A DNA stretch of 54,574 nucleotides from Roseinatronobacter ekhonensis (GCF_900499075.1 NZ_UIHC01000020.1:1-54574); one strand, 5' to 3'. Counted from the stretch's first letter, positions 16,971 through 25,658 are shown. The notes: generated by a model not told the origin, from the sequence alone. Numbers and translations are program-made.

Positions 16971-18307
16971 GCGCCACTCCCATTTTCACAATTCTCCAGT
17001 TCCAGCCGCCCACCATGGGCGCGCAGAACCTCGGCAGCGATGGTCAGCCCAAGCCCGGACCCGACCACACCCGCAACATTGCCGCCCCTGCGGAACCGTT
17101 CGGTCAGCACGTCCATCGGGCCATCACCCAAGCCCGTTCCCTGATCGCGCACACGCAGCCGCGCTTGCGCGGCGTCCAGCACGATCTGTAGGCTCACCGT
17201 CGTATCCTCGGGAGAGTATTTGATGGCATTGTCCAGCACGTTGCGAATGGCGCTGTCCAGCAGCACGGCATCGCCCCGAATGGGCGCGGGCGTCAAGTCG
17301 AGCGTGAACTGTATGTCGCGCATCGCCGCCGTGGGCTCCAGCGCGGCGGCGGTCTGGCGGGCCAGATCGGACAGGTCCAAGCGGTCGCGGGCCAGATCCT
17401 CGACCCGGTAGGCCACGGTCGCATGGTCCAGCAATTGCCCGGCAGAGCGCGCGCTTTCATCCACCGCGCGAATGATCCGGCGCAAACGCTCTTTTTCAGC
17501 TTCATCGGATACGGTGCGCAGCGCGATTTCGGCCTGTGTCCGAACCGTGGCCAAAGGTGTGCGCACACGGTGCGCGGCCTCTGCGATAAAATCCTCGGAC
17601 CGGCGGATAGACAGGCGCAGCCGCTCCATCAGGCGGTTCAGCGCATCGAGCAACGGCGCAAGATCAGCGGGTGCGGCCCGCAGCAACGGGCGCAAATCCG
17701 ACGGCCCCCTGCGCGACACCGACGCCGCAATCAGGTTCAACGGACGCAAAGACAGGCGCGCCGCGATCGCCGAAAGCGCCACCGCGACGAAGAAAAAGGC
17801 CACGGAAAGCAGGCCCGCCAGCCGCGAGATATCTGACGTAACCGCATCGACACCGTCACGGGTTTGCGCAACCGACACCGTCACTGCCACCCGTTCCATC
17901 CCGGCCAGCACCAAACGCGTGACCGATGACATGCGGATTTCGGCCCCGCGATACTGGCCTGTGTCGAACACCACCTGCCCGATTTCGCTTGTCGCCGGGG
18001 CCGGTAGATCATCATAACCGGTCAGCACCTCGTCTGCGGCGATAACGCGGTAAAACACACGGTCCTCGCTGATCGCTCCCAGCATGGCAAAGGCCGCGTA
18101 GGGCAGTTCCAGCCGGACCTCGCCCTGCTCGCTGCGCAGGGTTTCGGCAATGGTGGTGGCAGACGCGGCCAGCACGTTATCCTGCGTGCGCGCGGCGGCT
18201 TGCGCGGCAAGGCTTGTGACCATACCCCAGCTTAGCACCGATAGCGCGGCGGCAACCCCCGCCAGCAGCAGCGTCAGGCGTTGCCCGATAGAGGCGGTCT
18301 GTATCAT
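16940..18307 (-). CDS. tctE: Sensor histidine kinase, TctE-like
   Basis: 455 aa. Two membrane helices (about 8-34 and 163-184) flank a periplasmic 2CSK_N-type sensor region (35-162), as in the TctE family of carboxylate sensors. The cytoplasmic part has a HAMP-like linker, an H-box with H246 in AEAAHRVRTPLATV, the N-box VLDNAIKYSPED, DQGTGLGDG, and GSGLGLTIAAEVL. The start overlaps the response regulator stop by 4 nt, and the end overlaps the binding-protein gene by 31 nt, so all three are one unit. The probable target is the divergent tctCBA operon. The symbol is assigned by family and position. Confidence 0.88.
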   Translation of the reverse strand: MIQTASIGQRLTLLLAGVAAALSVLSWGMVTSLAAQAAARTQDNVLAASATTIAETLRSEQGEVRLELPYAAFAMLGAISEDRVFYRVIAADEVLTGYDDLPAPATSEIGQVVFDTGQYRGAEIRMSSVTRLVLAGMERVAVTVSVAQTRDGVDAVTSDISRLAGLLSVAFFFVAVALSAIAARLSLRPLNLIAASVSRRGPSDLRPLLRAAPADLAPLLDALNRLMERLRLSIRRSEDFIAEAAHRVRTPLATVRTQAEIALRTVSDEAEKERLRRIIRAVDESARSAGQLLDHATVAYRVEDLARDRLDLSDLARQTAAALEPTAAMRDIQFTLDLTPAPIRGDAVLLDSAIRNVLDNAIKYSPEDTTVSLQIVLDAAQARLRVRDQGTGLGDGPMDVLTERFRRGGNVAGVVGSGLGLTIAAEVLRAHGGRLELENCENGSGACVSLVLPLV

Positions 18308-18972
18308 GGCGCGTCGGTATCCATGCGGTAGCCAAGACCGCGCACCGTCTCTATGCGGAAGCCCATACCGTCAATGCGGCGACGCAATCGCCCGACATAA
18401 ACCTCTATTGCGTTCTCGGTCACTTCGGCATCATAGGAAAACAGATGATCCATGACCTGTGCTTTCGACAGGATCTGTCCGGGATGACGGGCAAAAATCT
18501 CGAGCAGACGAATTTCCCGGTTGCGCAAATCTATGGTCTGGCCGTCATGCTCCAAGGTGCCTGCGGCCGGGTCGAACTGCGCCGGGCCCAGCGCGATCTG
18601 GTTCCGCGCCAATCCGCCACGGCGGCGCAGCACGGCACGGCAGCGCGCTTCCAGCTCCAGAAAATCGAACGGTTTGGTGATGTAGTCATCCGCGCCCTGA
18701 TCCAGCGCGCCCACGCGGTCGGAAACCTGCGCCCGCGCGGTCAGCATGATGACGGGCGTTTCCAGATGGGCGCGGCTGCGGGCCAGAAAATCACGCCCGT
18801 CGCCATCGGGCAGCATGACATCCAGCAAGATCAGATCATAATGCGCGACTGCCAGACAATCCTCTGCCGCGGCCAAGGTCGCGGCATGGTCAATCGCATG
18901 ACCATCCATCGCCAGCCGTTTCACGATGCCGTCGGCCAGTTCGGCATTGTCCTCTACCAGCAGGTAGCGCAC
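18304..18972 (-). CDS. tctD: OmpR-family response regulator, TctD-like
   Basis: 222 aa. The receiver domain has the acidic pair E7/D8, phosphoacceptor D51 in LLDVMLPDGDG, the conserved Thr in MLTARAQ, and Lys in ITKPFD. The C-terminal winged helix (about 125-220) includes LRNREIRLLEIFARHPGQ and VYVGRLRRRIDG, the DNA-recognition part. It is the first gene of the operon with the kinase and binding protein and divergent from tctC. The gap between them carries 11-bp direct repeats of the kind this family binds, supporting direct control of carboxylate uptake. Confidence 0.9.
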   Translation of the reverse strand: MRYLLVEDNAELADGIVKRLAMDGHAIDHAATLAAAEDCLAVAHYDLILLDVMLPDGDGRDFLARSRAHLETPVIMLTARAQVSDRVGALDQGADDYITKPFDFLELEARCRAVLRRRGGLARNQIALGPAQFDPAAGTLEHDGQTIDLRNREIRLLEIFARHPGQILSKAQVMDHLFSYDAEVTENAIEVYVGRLRRRIDGMGFRIETVRGLGYRMDTDAP

Positions 18973-19009
18973 CCGATTGTTCCTTGTGATGTGACGCGCC
19001 CGTGCCCCG

Positions 19010-19042
19010 TGTCAGGCTTCTGTCAGCTTTCTGTGTTCTGCA
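19010..19042. promoter_or_regulatory. 11-bp direct repeats, candidate TctD binding site
   Basis: TGTCAGGCTTC (19010-19020) is followed without gap by TGTCAGCTTTC (19021-19031) and a weaker third unit TGTGTTCTGCA (19032-19042). An 11-bp period with same-orientation half sites is characteristic of OmpR/PhoB-type regulators. The site is 38 nt from the regulator start and about 48 nt from the tctC start, so it can serve both directions. Confidence 0.65.
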
Positions 19043-19089
19043 ATGACCATGGGCGGCAGAGGACCGCCTGTCAAATGGGAGGACTACCA

Positions 19090-20076
19090 ATGAACACCTT
19101 TGGGTGGACCCGTCGCGCGATCATCGCAGCGGCAACCGCAACCGTGGCACTCGCAGGCAGCGCGCAGGCGCAAGACATGCAAAAGATGGATGCCGTGCAT
19201 TTCCTGATCCCCGGTGGCGCTGGCGGCGGCTGGGACGGCACTGCGCGCGGCACGGGCGAAGCGCTGGTCAATTCTGGCCTGGTCGGCAACGCGACCTTCG
19301 AGAACATGTCGGGCGGCGGCGGCGGTGTGGCCATCGGCAACCTGATCGAGAACGCCGCTTCCAGCCATGGCACACTGATGGTCAACTCGACCCCCATCGT
19401 GATTCGTGCGCTGACCGGCGAAATCGCACAAAGCTTCCGCGACCTGACCATGGTTGCCGGCACCGTGGGCGACTACGCAGCTATGGTCGTGACCAATGAC
19501 AGCCCGCTGCAAAGCATGGAAGACGCGCTGGCCGAATACCGCGAAGACCCGCTTGGGTTTGCCATTGGCGGCGGTTCGGTTCCCGGTGGCATGGATCATC
19601 TGGTCGCAGCCATCGTGATGCAGGGCGCGGGCGAAGACCCGACCGCCTTCAACTATATCGGCTATGACGCGGGTGGCGAGGCCATGGCGGGCCTTCTGTC
19701 GGGCGAGATCGACGCGCTCTCGACCGGCTTTTCCGAAGCCATCGCACTGGCAGACCAAGGCGAAGTGCGCATTCTGGGCGTCACCTCGCCCGAGCGTGTG
19801 CCCGCCTATGACGCCGCGCCCACCTTTGCCGAGCAAGGCATCGACGCGCAATTCGTCAACTGGCGCGGCTTCTTCGCGGCCCCCGACCTGCCCGCAGAGC
19901 AGCTGACTGCCTATCAGGACATGCTGGCCACGATGATGGAAACCCCCGAGTGGGAAACCGTGCGCGCGCGCATGGGTCTGGTCAACATCTACCGTCCCGG
20001 TGACGATTTCACCGCGTTCCTGGAAGCACAGGAAAAGCAGTTGGGCGACCTGATGCGTGATCTGGGCTTCCTCTGA
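19090..20076 (+). CDS. tctC: Tripartite tricarboxylate transporter substrate-binding protein (TctC)
   Basis: 328 aa. The signal peptide MNTFGWTRRAIIAAATATVA with AQA before cleavage exports it to the periplasm, where it captures a carboxylate for TctAB. Family features are visible: VHFLIPGGAGGGWDGTARG near the N-terminus, NMSGGGGGVAIGNL, YIGYDAGGEAMAGLLSGEID, and a closing segment with DDFTAFLEAQEKQL. ATG 19090 follows GGGAGG. It is first in the tctCBA operon, controlled from the shared region 18973-19089. TctC paralogues bind diverse acids (citrate, tartrate, aromatic acids), so the substrate is inferred only from neighbours. Confidence 0.93.
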   Translation: MNTFGWTRRAIIAAATATVALAGSAQAQDMQKMDAVHFLIPGGAGGGWDGTARGTGEALVNSGLVGNATFENMSGGGGGVAIGNLIENAASSHGTLMVNSTPIVIRALTGEIAQSFRDLTMVAGTVGDYAAMVVTNDSPLQSMEDALAEYREDPLGFAIGGGSVPGGMDHLVAAIVMQGAGEDPTAFNYIGYDAGGEAMAGLLSGEIDALSTGFSEAIALADQGEVRILGVTSPERVPAYDAAPTFAEQGIDAQFVNWRGFFAAPDLPAEQLTAYQDMLATMMETPEWETVRARMGLVNIYRPGDDFTAFLEAQEKQLGDLMRDLGFL

Positions 20077-20092
20077 TCCCGCAACTCTGATC

Positions 20093-20125
20093 GCGGCTGG
20101 CCTGCCCCTGGGCCGGGCCAGCCGC
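20093..20125 (+). terminator. Strong stem-loop between tctC and tctB
   Basis: GCGGCTGGCC (20093-20102) pairs perfectly with GGCCAGCCGC (20116-20125) around a 13-nt loop, followed by CACCGTTTTC. Positioned after the binding-protein gene, it may partly terminate transcription or protect the 3' end of tctC mRNA, giving more TctC than TctB/TctA. Confidence 0.6.
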
Positions 20126-20161
20126 ACCGTTTTCAAACACCACGAATAAAGGGGATGACAG

Positions 20162-20650
20162 ATGGCGCTCGATCGCTGGATCGCGCTGGCCTTCATCGCG
20201 CTGGTGTGCGTGTATGGCTACGCGGCTTTCTTTACCATGGATGACAGCCTGCCGCCCATCCTGCGGCGAAACCCGATCTGGCCGTCCACCTTCCCCAAGA
20301 TCCTGACCATTCTGGGCCTGATCGTGGGGTTGATCGTGCTATTCACCCCAAAACCCGGTGGCCCAAAGCCTGCCAAGGACGGCGCGATAGACCTGACGCG
20401 ACTTGGCGATTACCACATCTGGCAAGCCGGGGCACTTCTGGTGCTGATGGTCGCCTATGCGCTGACGCTGCGCCCGCTGGGTTTTGTCGGCTCGACCATC
20501 GGCTTTCTGGTGCTTGGGTCGGTCCTGCTGGGCGAGCGGCGCATTCACATCCTGCTGCCGGTCGCGGGCATTGCCGTCGGGTCCATCTGGTATCTGGTGC
20601 AAGAGGTGTTGGGGATATTCCTGCGCCCTTGGCCCGCCATGTTCATGTAA
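20162..20650 (+). CDS. tctB: Tripartite tricarboxylate transporter small membrane subunit (TctB)
   Basis: 162 aa with four predicted membrane segments: about 5-25, 40-62, 88-105 and a paired C-terminal block (FVGSTIGFLVLGSVLLG to VAGIAVGSIWYLVQEVLGIFL). This is the usual size and layout of TctB, the poorly conserved small subunit that pairs with TctA. ATG 20162 follows AAAGGGGATGACAG. It lies between the tctC stem-loop and tctA, 12 nt before the tctA start. There is little motif conservation, so the assignment rests on length, topology and operon position. Confidence 0.9.
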   Translation: MALDRWIALAFIALVCVYGYAAFFTMDDSLPPILRRNPIWPSTFPKILTILGLIVGLIVLFTPKPGGPKPAKDGAIDLTRLGDYHIWQAGALLVLMVAYALTLRPLGFVGSTIGFLVLGSVLLGERRIHILLPVAGIAVGSIWYLVQEVLGIFLRPWPAMFM

Positions 20651-20662
20651 GGGGACACTGCA

Positions 20663-22177
20663 ATGCTTGAAGGTTTGCTGATCGGCCTGTCTGCCGCGAT
20701 TTCCCCGTTCAACCTGATGATGGTGGTCATGGGCTGCCTGATAGGCACCCTGATCGGCATGTTGCCGGGTCTGGGGCCAATGTCCATCATCGCCATCATG
20801 ATCCCAGTCGCCATTGGCATCGGCGACCCCACGGCGGCGCTGATCCTGCTGTCGGGCGTCTATTACGGTGCGATCTTCGGGGGCTCGACCAGTTCCATCT
20901 TGCTGAACGCGCCGGGGGTGGCGGGCACCGTGGCCTCCAGTTTCGACGGCTACCCAATGGCGCGGAAGGGGCAAGCGGGCAAGGCGCTGACCATCGCCGC
21001 CATCGCCAGCTTCGCGGGCGGCACCATTGGTGCCGTGCTGCTGATGATCTTCGCGCCCGCACTGTCGTCGGTGGCACTCCTGTTCCATTCGGCCGAGTAT
21101 TTCGCGCTGATGGTTGTGGGCCTGTCGGCCATCGCGGCATTCGCGGGCACGGGCCAAGTGGCCAAGGCGCTGATGATGACCATTCTGGGCCTGATCCTTG
21201 GCACCGTCGGCGAAGGGGCATTGTCGAACATGCCGCGCTTCACCTTCGGGATGATGGACCTGCAATCGGGCTTTTCCTTCATCACGCTGGCCATGGCCAT
21301 GTTCGCCCTGCCCGAAGCGCTTTTTCTAGTCATGAACCCCTCACGCGCTGCGACGGGTGACAGTGGCAAGATCGACAACCTGCGCATTTCCAAGGAAGAA
21401 GCCAAATCCATCGCCCCGGTTATCGGGCGGCAATCGATTCAGGGCTTTTTCATTGGCGTCCTACCGGGCGCAGGCGCGACCATTGCCAGCTTTCTGGGCT
21501 ACGCCGTCGAACGCAACATCGCCAAGGGTAAGGAGCAGGAGGAATTCGGCAAAGGGTCTATCAAGGGCCTCGCCGCGCCGGAATCTGCCAATAACGCGGC
21601 GTGCACCGGTTCTTTCGTTCCGTTGCTGACGCTGGGCATTCCGGGATCGGGCACCACGGCCATTCTGCTGGGCGCGCTTCTGGCGCTGAATGTCACACCG
21701 GGCCCACGGCTGATGACCGACACGCCCGATGTGTTCTGGGCGGTCATCATCTCAATGTATATCGGCAATCTGGTGCTGCTCATCCTGAACCTGCCGCTGA
21801 TCCCTTATATCGCCAAGATCCTGACCATTCCGCGCACCTTCCTGATCCCGTTCATCCTGTTCTTCACTTTGATGGGCAGCTATCTGGGGCAGAACAATTC
21901 CACGGAACTGCTGATCCTCGTGGGCTTTGGCGTGATCGCGACCATCCTGCGCTTTGCCGATTACCCGCTGGCACCGCTGCTGATCGGGTTCATCCTTGGC
22001 ACTATGCTGGAAGATAACTTCGCGCGCGCAATGCAGCTATATCGCGGCTTCGGGTTTATCCTGGAACGCCCGATGACGCTCGGTTTGCTGGTGCTGGCAG
22101 CGCTGCTGGTTCTGTTGCCCAGCTACCGTGGCTACCGCGCGCGCAAACGGGCCGAGGGCGTGGCTGATGGCGACTGA
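20663..22177 (+). CDS. tctA: Tripartite tricarboxylate transporter large membrane subunit (TctA)
   Basis: 504 aa with about 11-12 membrane segments. It is the channel-forming subunit that moves the acid together with cations. Signature segments are GTLIGMLPGLGPMSIIAIMIP (broken here by no indel), YYGAIFGGSTSSILLN with its conserved Gly/Ser cluster, and the internally repeated half FFIGVLPGAGATIASFLGY. The second-half ESANNAACTGSFVPLLTLG is also diagnostic. ATG 20663 follows AAGGGGACACTGCA. The stop lies inside the next gene (11-nt overlap with the CoA-transferase start), tying transport to CoA activation. Confidence 0.95.
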   Translation: MLEGLLIGLSAAISPFNLMMVVMGCLIGTLIGMLPGLGPMSIIAIMIPVAIGIGDPTAALILLSGVYYGAIFGGSTSSILLNAPGVAGTVASSFDGYPMARKGQAGKALTIAAIASFAGGTIGAVLLMIFAPALSSVALLFHSAEYFALMVVGLSAIAAFAGTGQVAKALMMTILGLILGTVGEGALSNMPRFTFGMMDLQSGFSFITLAMAMFALPEALFLVMNPSRAATGDSGKIDNLRISKEEAKSIAPVIGRQSIQGFFIGVLPGAGATIASFLGYAVERNIAKGKEQEEFGKGSIKGLAAPESANNAACTGSFVPLLTLGIPGSGTTAILLGALLALNVTPGPRLMTDTPDVFWAVIISMYIGNLVLLILNLPLIPYIAKILTIPRTFLIPFILFFTLMGSYLGQNNSTELLILVGFGVIATILRFADYPLAPLLIGFILGTMLEDNFARAMQLYRGFGFILERPMTLGLLVLAALLVLLPSYRGYRARKRAEGVADGD

Positions 22178-23363
22178 TCCGCTGCGCGGGGTTCAGGTTC
22201 TGGACCTGACCAACGTGCTGGCGGGGCCGTTTGCGTGCCATCAACTGGCGCATCTGGGCGCAGAGGTCATAAAGGTCGAAGCCGTGGGGCGCGGCGATCT
22301 GGCCCGCAACTTGGGGGCCGACCCGGAGTTGTCGGCGCGCGGCATGGGCATCAGCTTTCTGGCGCAGAATGCAGGCAAACGGTCGATCACGTTGAACCTG
22401 AAGCACCCGCGCGGCAAAGAAGTGTTGCGCAAACTGGTGCAAAGCGCCGATGTGCTGGTCGAGAACTTCCGCCCCGGCGTGATGGATCGGCTGGGGCTGG
22501 GATATGACGCGCTGAAGGTGAAAAACCCGAGGCTGGTCTATTGCGCGATCTCGGGCTTTGGGCAGACCGGGCCATGGGCAGACCGCCCGGCCTATGACCA
22601 GATCGTGCAAGGCGCGTCGGGCGTCATGTCGGTGACGGGAGAGGCCGACGGCACCGCCACCCGCGTCGGCTACCCACTGGCAGACACCGTGGGCGGGCTG
22701 ACCGCTGCGATGGCCGTTTGCGCGGCTTTGAACGCGTCGCCCCGTGGCGCGTTCATCGACGTGCCCATGGTCGATGCGGTGCTGGCAACCATGGGCTGGG
22801 TGGTGTCGAACCACCTGATCGGCGGGGTCACACCGCAGCGGCAGGGCAATGAGAACCCCACATCCGCCCCGTCTGGCGCGTTTCAATGCGCCGATGGGTT
22901 GTTGAACATCGCCGCCAACAAGGATGAGCAATGGCACCTGCTGGCCAACCAACTTGGCCGCGCTGACCTGCTGGACACCCCCGATTTCGCTACCCGAGAG
23001 GACCGCAAACGCAACCGCCTGCGCCTGCGCGCAGAGTTGGAAACCGTGCTGACCACCCGCCCCGCGACCGCGTGGGCCGATGCGCTGAATGCAATCGGCG
23101 TGCCTGCCGGGGCCGTGATGACCGTGCCCGACATATTGCGCCATCCGCAGATTTCGGGGCGCGACCTGCTGGCGCGGTTCATGGACACACCGGGCCTTGA
23201 CCGCGCGATAGAGCTGATGCGTGTGGGCGTCATGCTCGACGGCGAACGCCCGTCTGTTGCCACGCCACCGCCCGCTTTGGGCGCAGATAGCGCCGACATC
23301 CTGAAGGCATTGGGCTATACCGCCAATGACATCGAATCCCTGCGCGCTGAGGGCGTGACATGA
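22167..23363 (+). CDS. CaiB/BaiF (class III) CoA-transferase
   Basis: 398 aa from ATG 22167, inside the tctA end. Family III transferases move CoA between carboxylates through an aspartyl-CoA intermediate. Features: LRGVQVLDLTNVLAGPFACHQ at the start, GAEVIKVEAVGRGDLAR, the NAGKRSITLNLKHPRG segment, VLVENFRPGVMDRLGLGYD, and CAISGFGQTGPWADRPAYDQ, whose aspartate is the likely catalytic residue. Given the following citryl-CoA lyase, the acceptor could be citrate or a related acid just imported by TctABC. The donor (acetyl- or succinyl-CoA) is not readable. ATGA overlap with the next gene indicates coupling. Confidence 0.9.
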   Translation: MATDPLRGVQVLDLTNVLAGPFACHQLAHLGAEVIKVEAVGRGDLARNLGADPELSARGMGISFLAQNAGKRSITLNLKHPRGKEVLRKLVQSADVLVENFRPGVMDRLGLGYDALKVKNPRLVYCAISGFGQTGPWADRPAYDQIVQGASGVMSVTGEADGTATRVGYPLADTVGGLTAAMAVCAALNASPRGAFIDVPMVDAVLATMGWVVSNHLIGGVTPQRQGNENPTSAPSGAFQCADGLLNIAANKDEQWHLLANQLGRADLLDTPDFATREDRKRNRLRLRAELETVLTTRPATAWADALNAIGVPAGAVMTVPDILRHPQISGRDLLARFMDTPGLDRAIELMRVGVMLDGERPSVATPPPALGADSADILKALGYTANDIESLRAEGVT

Positions 23364-24139
23364 CTGACGGCAAAGACGTGGCGGATTGGTGGCGCACCGC
23401 CATCATAGACATGGAACCGGGGCGAATTCACTTGCGCGGGCACCCGGTGCAGGATCTGATCGGCCATACAAGCTTTGCCCAGATTATCTGGCTGCTGGTC
23501 ATGGGCGAGAAGATTGACGGCCCGCGTGCGGCCTTGTTCGAAGCCGCGCTTGTGGCCGCTGTGGACCATGGCCCGCAAGCCCCCTCTATCGCCGCCGCGC
23601 GCATGGCGGCGACCTGCGGCGTGGGGTTGCAATCTGCCATGGCCACGGGGCTGAACATGCTGGGCGATGTGCATGGGGGCGCGGGCGAACAGGCCGTCGC
23701 ACTCTACCAGCGAGCGCTGGAGAGCGGGCCGGATAATCTGGCGCAAACCCTTAATACATGGCGCATGGAACATGGCAGCTACCTGCCGGGCTTCGGCCAC
23801 CGCTTTCACAAACCCGTCGACCCGCGCGCGCCGCGCCTGTTGGCGCTGGTGGATGATGCGGCCAGTCAGGGGGCGGTCGGCGGCCAAATCGCCATGATCG
23901 CCCGCGCAATCGAACGCCATCTGGTGCAGGAACGCGGCAAACCCGTGCCCATGAATATCGACGGCGCAACTGCCGTCATCTATGCCGAACTGGGCTGTCC
24001 GCCGCCTTTGGCGCGCGGCTTTTTCGGCCTGTCGCGCAGCGTTGGCCTGCTGGCCCATGCGTGGGAGCAGACCGAACAGGGCGGGCGGAACAAGGGGCCG
24101 ACCCCGCCCGCATACAGGTGGACCTATGATCCGGACTGA
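23360..24139 (+). CDS. Citryl-CoA lyase (short citrate-synthase-fold enzyme)
   Basis: 259 aa, much shorter than citrate synthase (about 430) and resembling the C-terminal lyase domain of ATP-citrate lyase. The fold is recognised from GRIHLRGHPVQDLIGHTSFA, LNMLGDVHGGAGEQAV (conserved His), PGFGHRFHKPVDPRAPRL (active-site GHR/H) and MNIDGATAVIYAELG (conserved Asp). The predicted reaction is citryl-CoA to acetyl-CoA plus oxaloacetate. It overlaps the CoA-transferase by 4 nt and the membrane-protein gene by 14 nt, forming a tightly packed catabolic unit with tctCBA. Cleavage of a different substituted CoA ester is possible. Confidence 0.85.
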   Translation: MTDGKDVADWWRTAIIDMEPGRIHLRGHPVQDLIGHTSFAQIIWLLVMGEKIDGPRAALFEAALVAAVDHGPQAPSIAAARMAATCGVGLQSAMATGLNMLGDVHGGAGEQAVALYQRALESGPDNLAQTLNTWRMEHGSYLPGFGHRFHKPVDPRAPRLLALVDDAASQGAVGGQIAMIARAIERHLVQERGKPVPMNIDGATAVIYAELGCPPPLARGFFGLSRSVGLLAHAWEQTEQGGRNKGPTPPAYRWTYDPD

Positions 24140-25148
24140 AGGCGCTGCTCTGCAAACAGTGCTGACATTGACGATAGGCACCGCTGGCGCTGGACTGTTC
24201 TGGGCTGTGGGCTTTCCTGCCTACGTGCTGACAGGGCCTGCGGCGGCGGTTTCGCTGGCCACATTGCTGGGCGCACCGACCCATATTCCATCGCTTTTGC
24301 GCGATACGGTTTTTGTTCTGATCGGTTTGTCCATTGGCAGCAGCGTCACGCCAGAGGTGCTGTCAACCGCGCTCAAATGGCCCGTCTCGCTTGCAGTGCT
24401 TGTAGTAACGCTTGTTGCGGTTGTGTTTGCCGCACGAACGGTTCTGATGCGCGGGTTTCGCTATAGCCGCAACACCGCGACACTGGCCGCAATGCCCGGT
24501 CATCTGAGCTTCGTTCTGGCCCTGTCCACCGACCTGAAGGCCGATGTGCCACGCATTGCGCTTGTGCAAACCGTGCGGGTCTTGCTGCTGACACTGCTGG
24601 TGCCGGTCCTGATCGCGCTTTGGGGCGTCGAAGGAACAAGCATTCTGGCGCAGTCAGACCATATCAGGCCAGTCGCGCTATTGGTGCTGTTCCCGCTGGC
24701 AGTCGGCATGGGGCTTGTGTTCCAGCGGTTTCGGGTGCCGGCGGCGCTGCTGATCGGTGCCATGGCGGTCTCTGCCATCGGCCATGGCAGCGACCTGACA
24801 CCCGGCATCATGCCGCCCGCGCTGACCACAATCGCCTTTGTCTGCATGGGATCGCTGATCGGAACGCGGTTTCGCGGGTTCGACCGTCGCGCCCTGCCCG
24901 GCGCGCTTCTGGCGGGCACGATCACCACCCTGATCGCGTGTGCGGTTGCGGCAGTCGGCGCGCTTCTGGCGGCCGAACTTATCGGCTTGCCCGCTGCCGC
25001 GCTGCTATTGGCCTTTGCCCCCGGCGGGGTCGAAGTGATGGCGGCCCTTGCCATAGAAACCGGGCTCGAACCGGCGCTTGTTGCAGCCCATCATGTGTTC
25101 CGGTTGTTTGCGCTTGGATTGCTTATTCCGCTTCTTGTGCGGCGGTAG
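24126..25148 (+). CDS. AbrB-family integral membrane protein (COG3180 type)
   Basis: 340 aa from ATG 24126, within the lyase gene. About ten membrane helices arranged as two similar halves; typical repeats are VFVLIGLSIGSSVTPEV and IAFVCMGSLIGTRFRGF, with PAALLIGAMAVSAIGH and the closing APGGVEVMAALAIETGLEP. This duplicated membrane family is often labelled AbrB or ammonia-monooxygenase-like and has no firmly known function. It is not a DNA-binding AbrB. Its 14-nt overlap with the citryl-CoA lyase implies a role with carboxylate use, perhaps export of a product. Function remains unassigned. Confidence 0.85.
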   Translation: MIRTEGAALQTVLTLTIGTAGAGLFWAVGFPAYVLTGPAAAVSLATLLGAPTHIPSLLRDTVFVLIGLSIGSSVTPEVLSTALKWPVSLAVLVVTLVAVVFAARTVLMRGFRYSRNTATLAAMPGHLSFVLALSTDLKADVPRIALVQTVRVLLLTLLVPVLIALWGVEGTSILAQSDHIRPVALLVLFPLAVGMGLVFQRFRVPAALLIGAMAVSAIGHGSDLTPGIMPPALTTIAFVCMGSLIGTRFRGFDRRALPGALLAGTITTLIACAVAAVGALLAAELIGLPAAALLLAFAPGGVEVMAALAIETGLEPALVAAHHVFRLFALGLLIPLLVRR

Positions 25149-25220
25149 CACGTCTTTTGCTTGGCCTGACGCGTGGTCTGCGGCTACAACGCCTCCACCA
25201 GCCCTGAAAGGACATGCCAG

Positions 25221-25658
25221 ATGCCCCGGCCTATCTATTTTCTGAACGGTCCCAACCTGAACTTGCTGGGCCAGCGCGAACCTGATGTCTATGGGCGGAC
25301 AACCTTGGCCGATGTCGAAGGCGCTTGCCGCGCTCTTGGCGCGGAACTGGGGCTGGAGATATCATTCAAGCAGTCAAACCACGAAGGGCAGATCGTGGAC
25401 TGGGTGCAAGAGGCGCGCGGCACGGCGGCGGGCATTGTCATCAACCCCGCCGCGCTGACGCATACTTCTGTCGCGGTGCTGGACGCGCTGAACAGTTTTG
25501 ACGGTCCGGTCATTGAACTGCATATCAGCCAGGTCCACAAACGCGAGGCGTTCCGCCATCATTCCTATGTCAGCCAGCGTGCAGATGCGGTTATGGCGGG
25601 TTTCGGGGTGCATGGGTATGAGCTGGCATTGCGTCACATGGCGCAGCTTTTGGGCTAG
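25221..25658 (+). CDS. aroQ: Type II 3-dehydroquinate dehydratase (AroQ)
   Basis: 145 aa dodecameric-type enzyme converting 3-dehydroquinate to 3-dehydroshikimate. Diagnostic segments are [19 protein letters not shown] with the catalytic Arg/Tyr lid, [32 protein letters not shown], and [20 protein letters not shown] with the catalytic His. ATG 25221 follows GAAAGGACATGCCAG; a longer in-frame start at 25173 lacks support. The gap of 72 nt after the AbrB-type gene leaves open whether it is part of that operon. Type II enzymes serve either shikimate synthesis or quinate catabolism; no other quinate gene is present here. Confidence 0.94.
   Translation: MPRPIYFLNGPNLNLLGQREPDVYGRTTLADVEGACRALGAELGLEISFKQSNHEGQIVDWVQEARGTAAGIVINPAALTHTSVAVLDALNSFDGPVIELHISQVHKREAFRHHSYVSQRADAVMAGFGVHGYELALRHMAQLLG

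Noticed and set aside
20339-21265. Large minus-strand frame across tctB and tctA
   Set aside because: Low-complexity His/Gln/Arg-rich translation, and both plus-strand genes are clear family members, so this is an antisense shadow.
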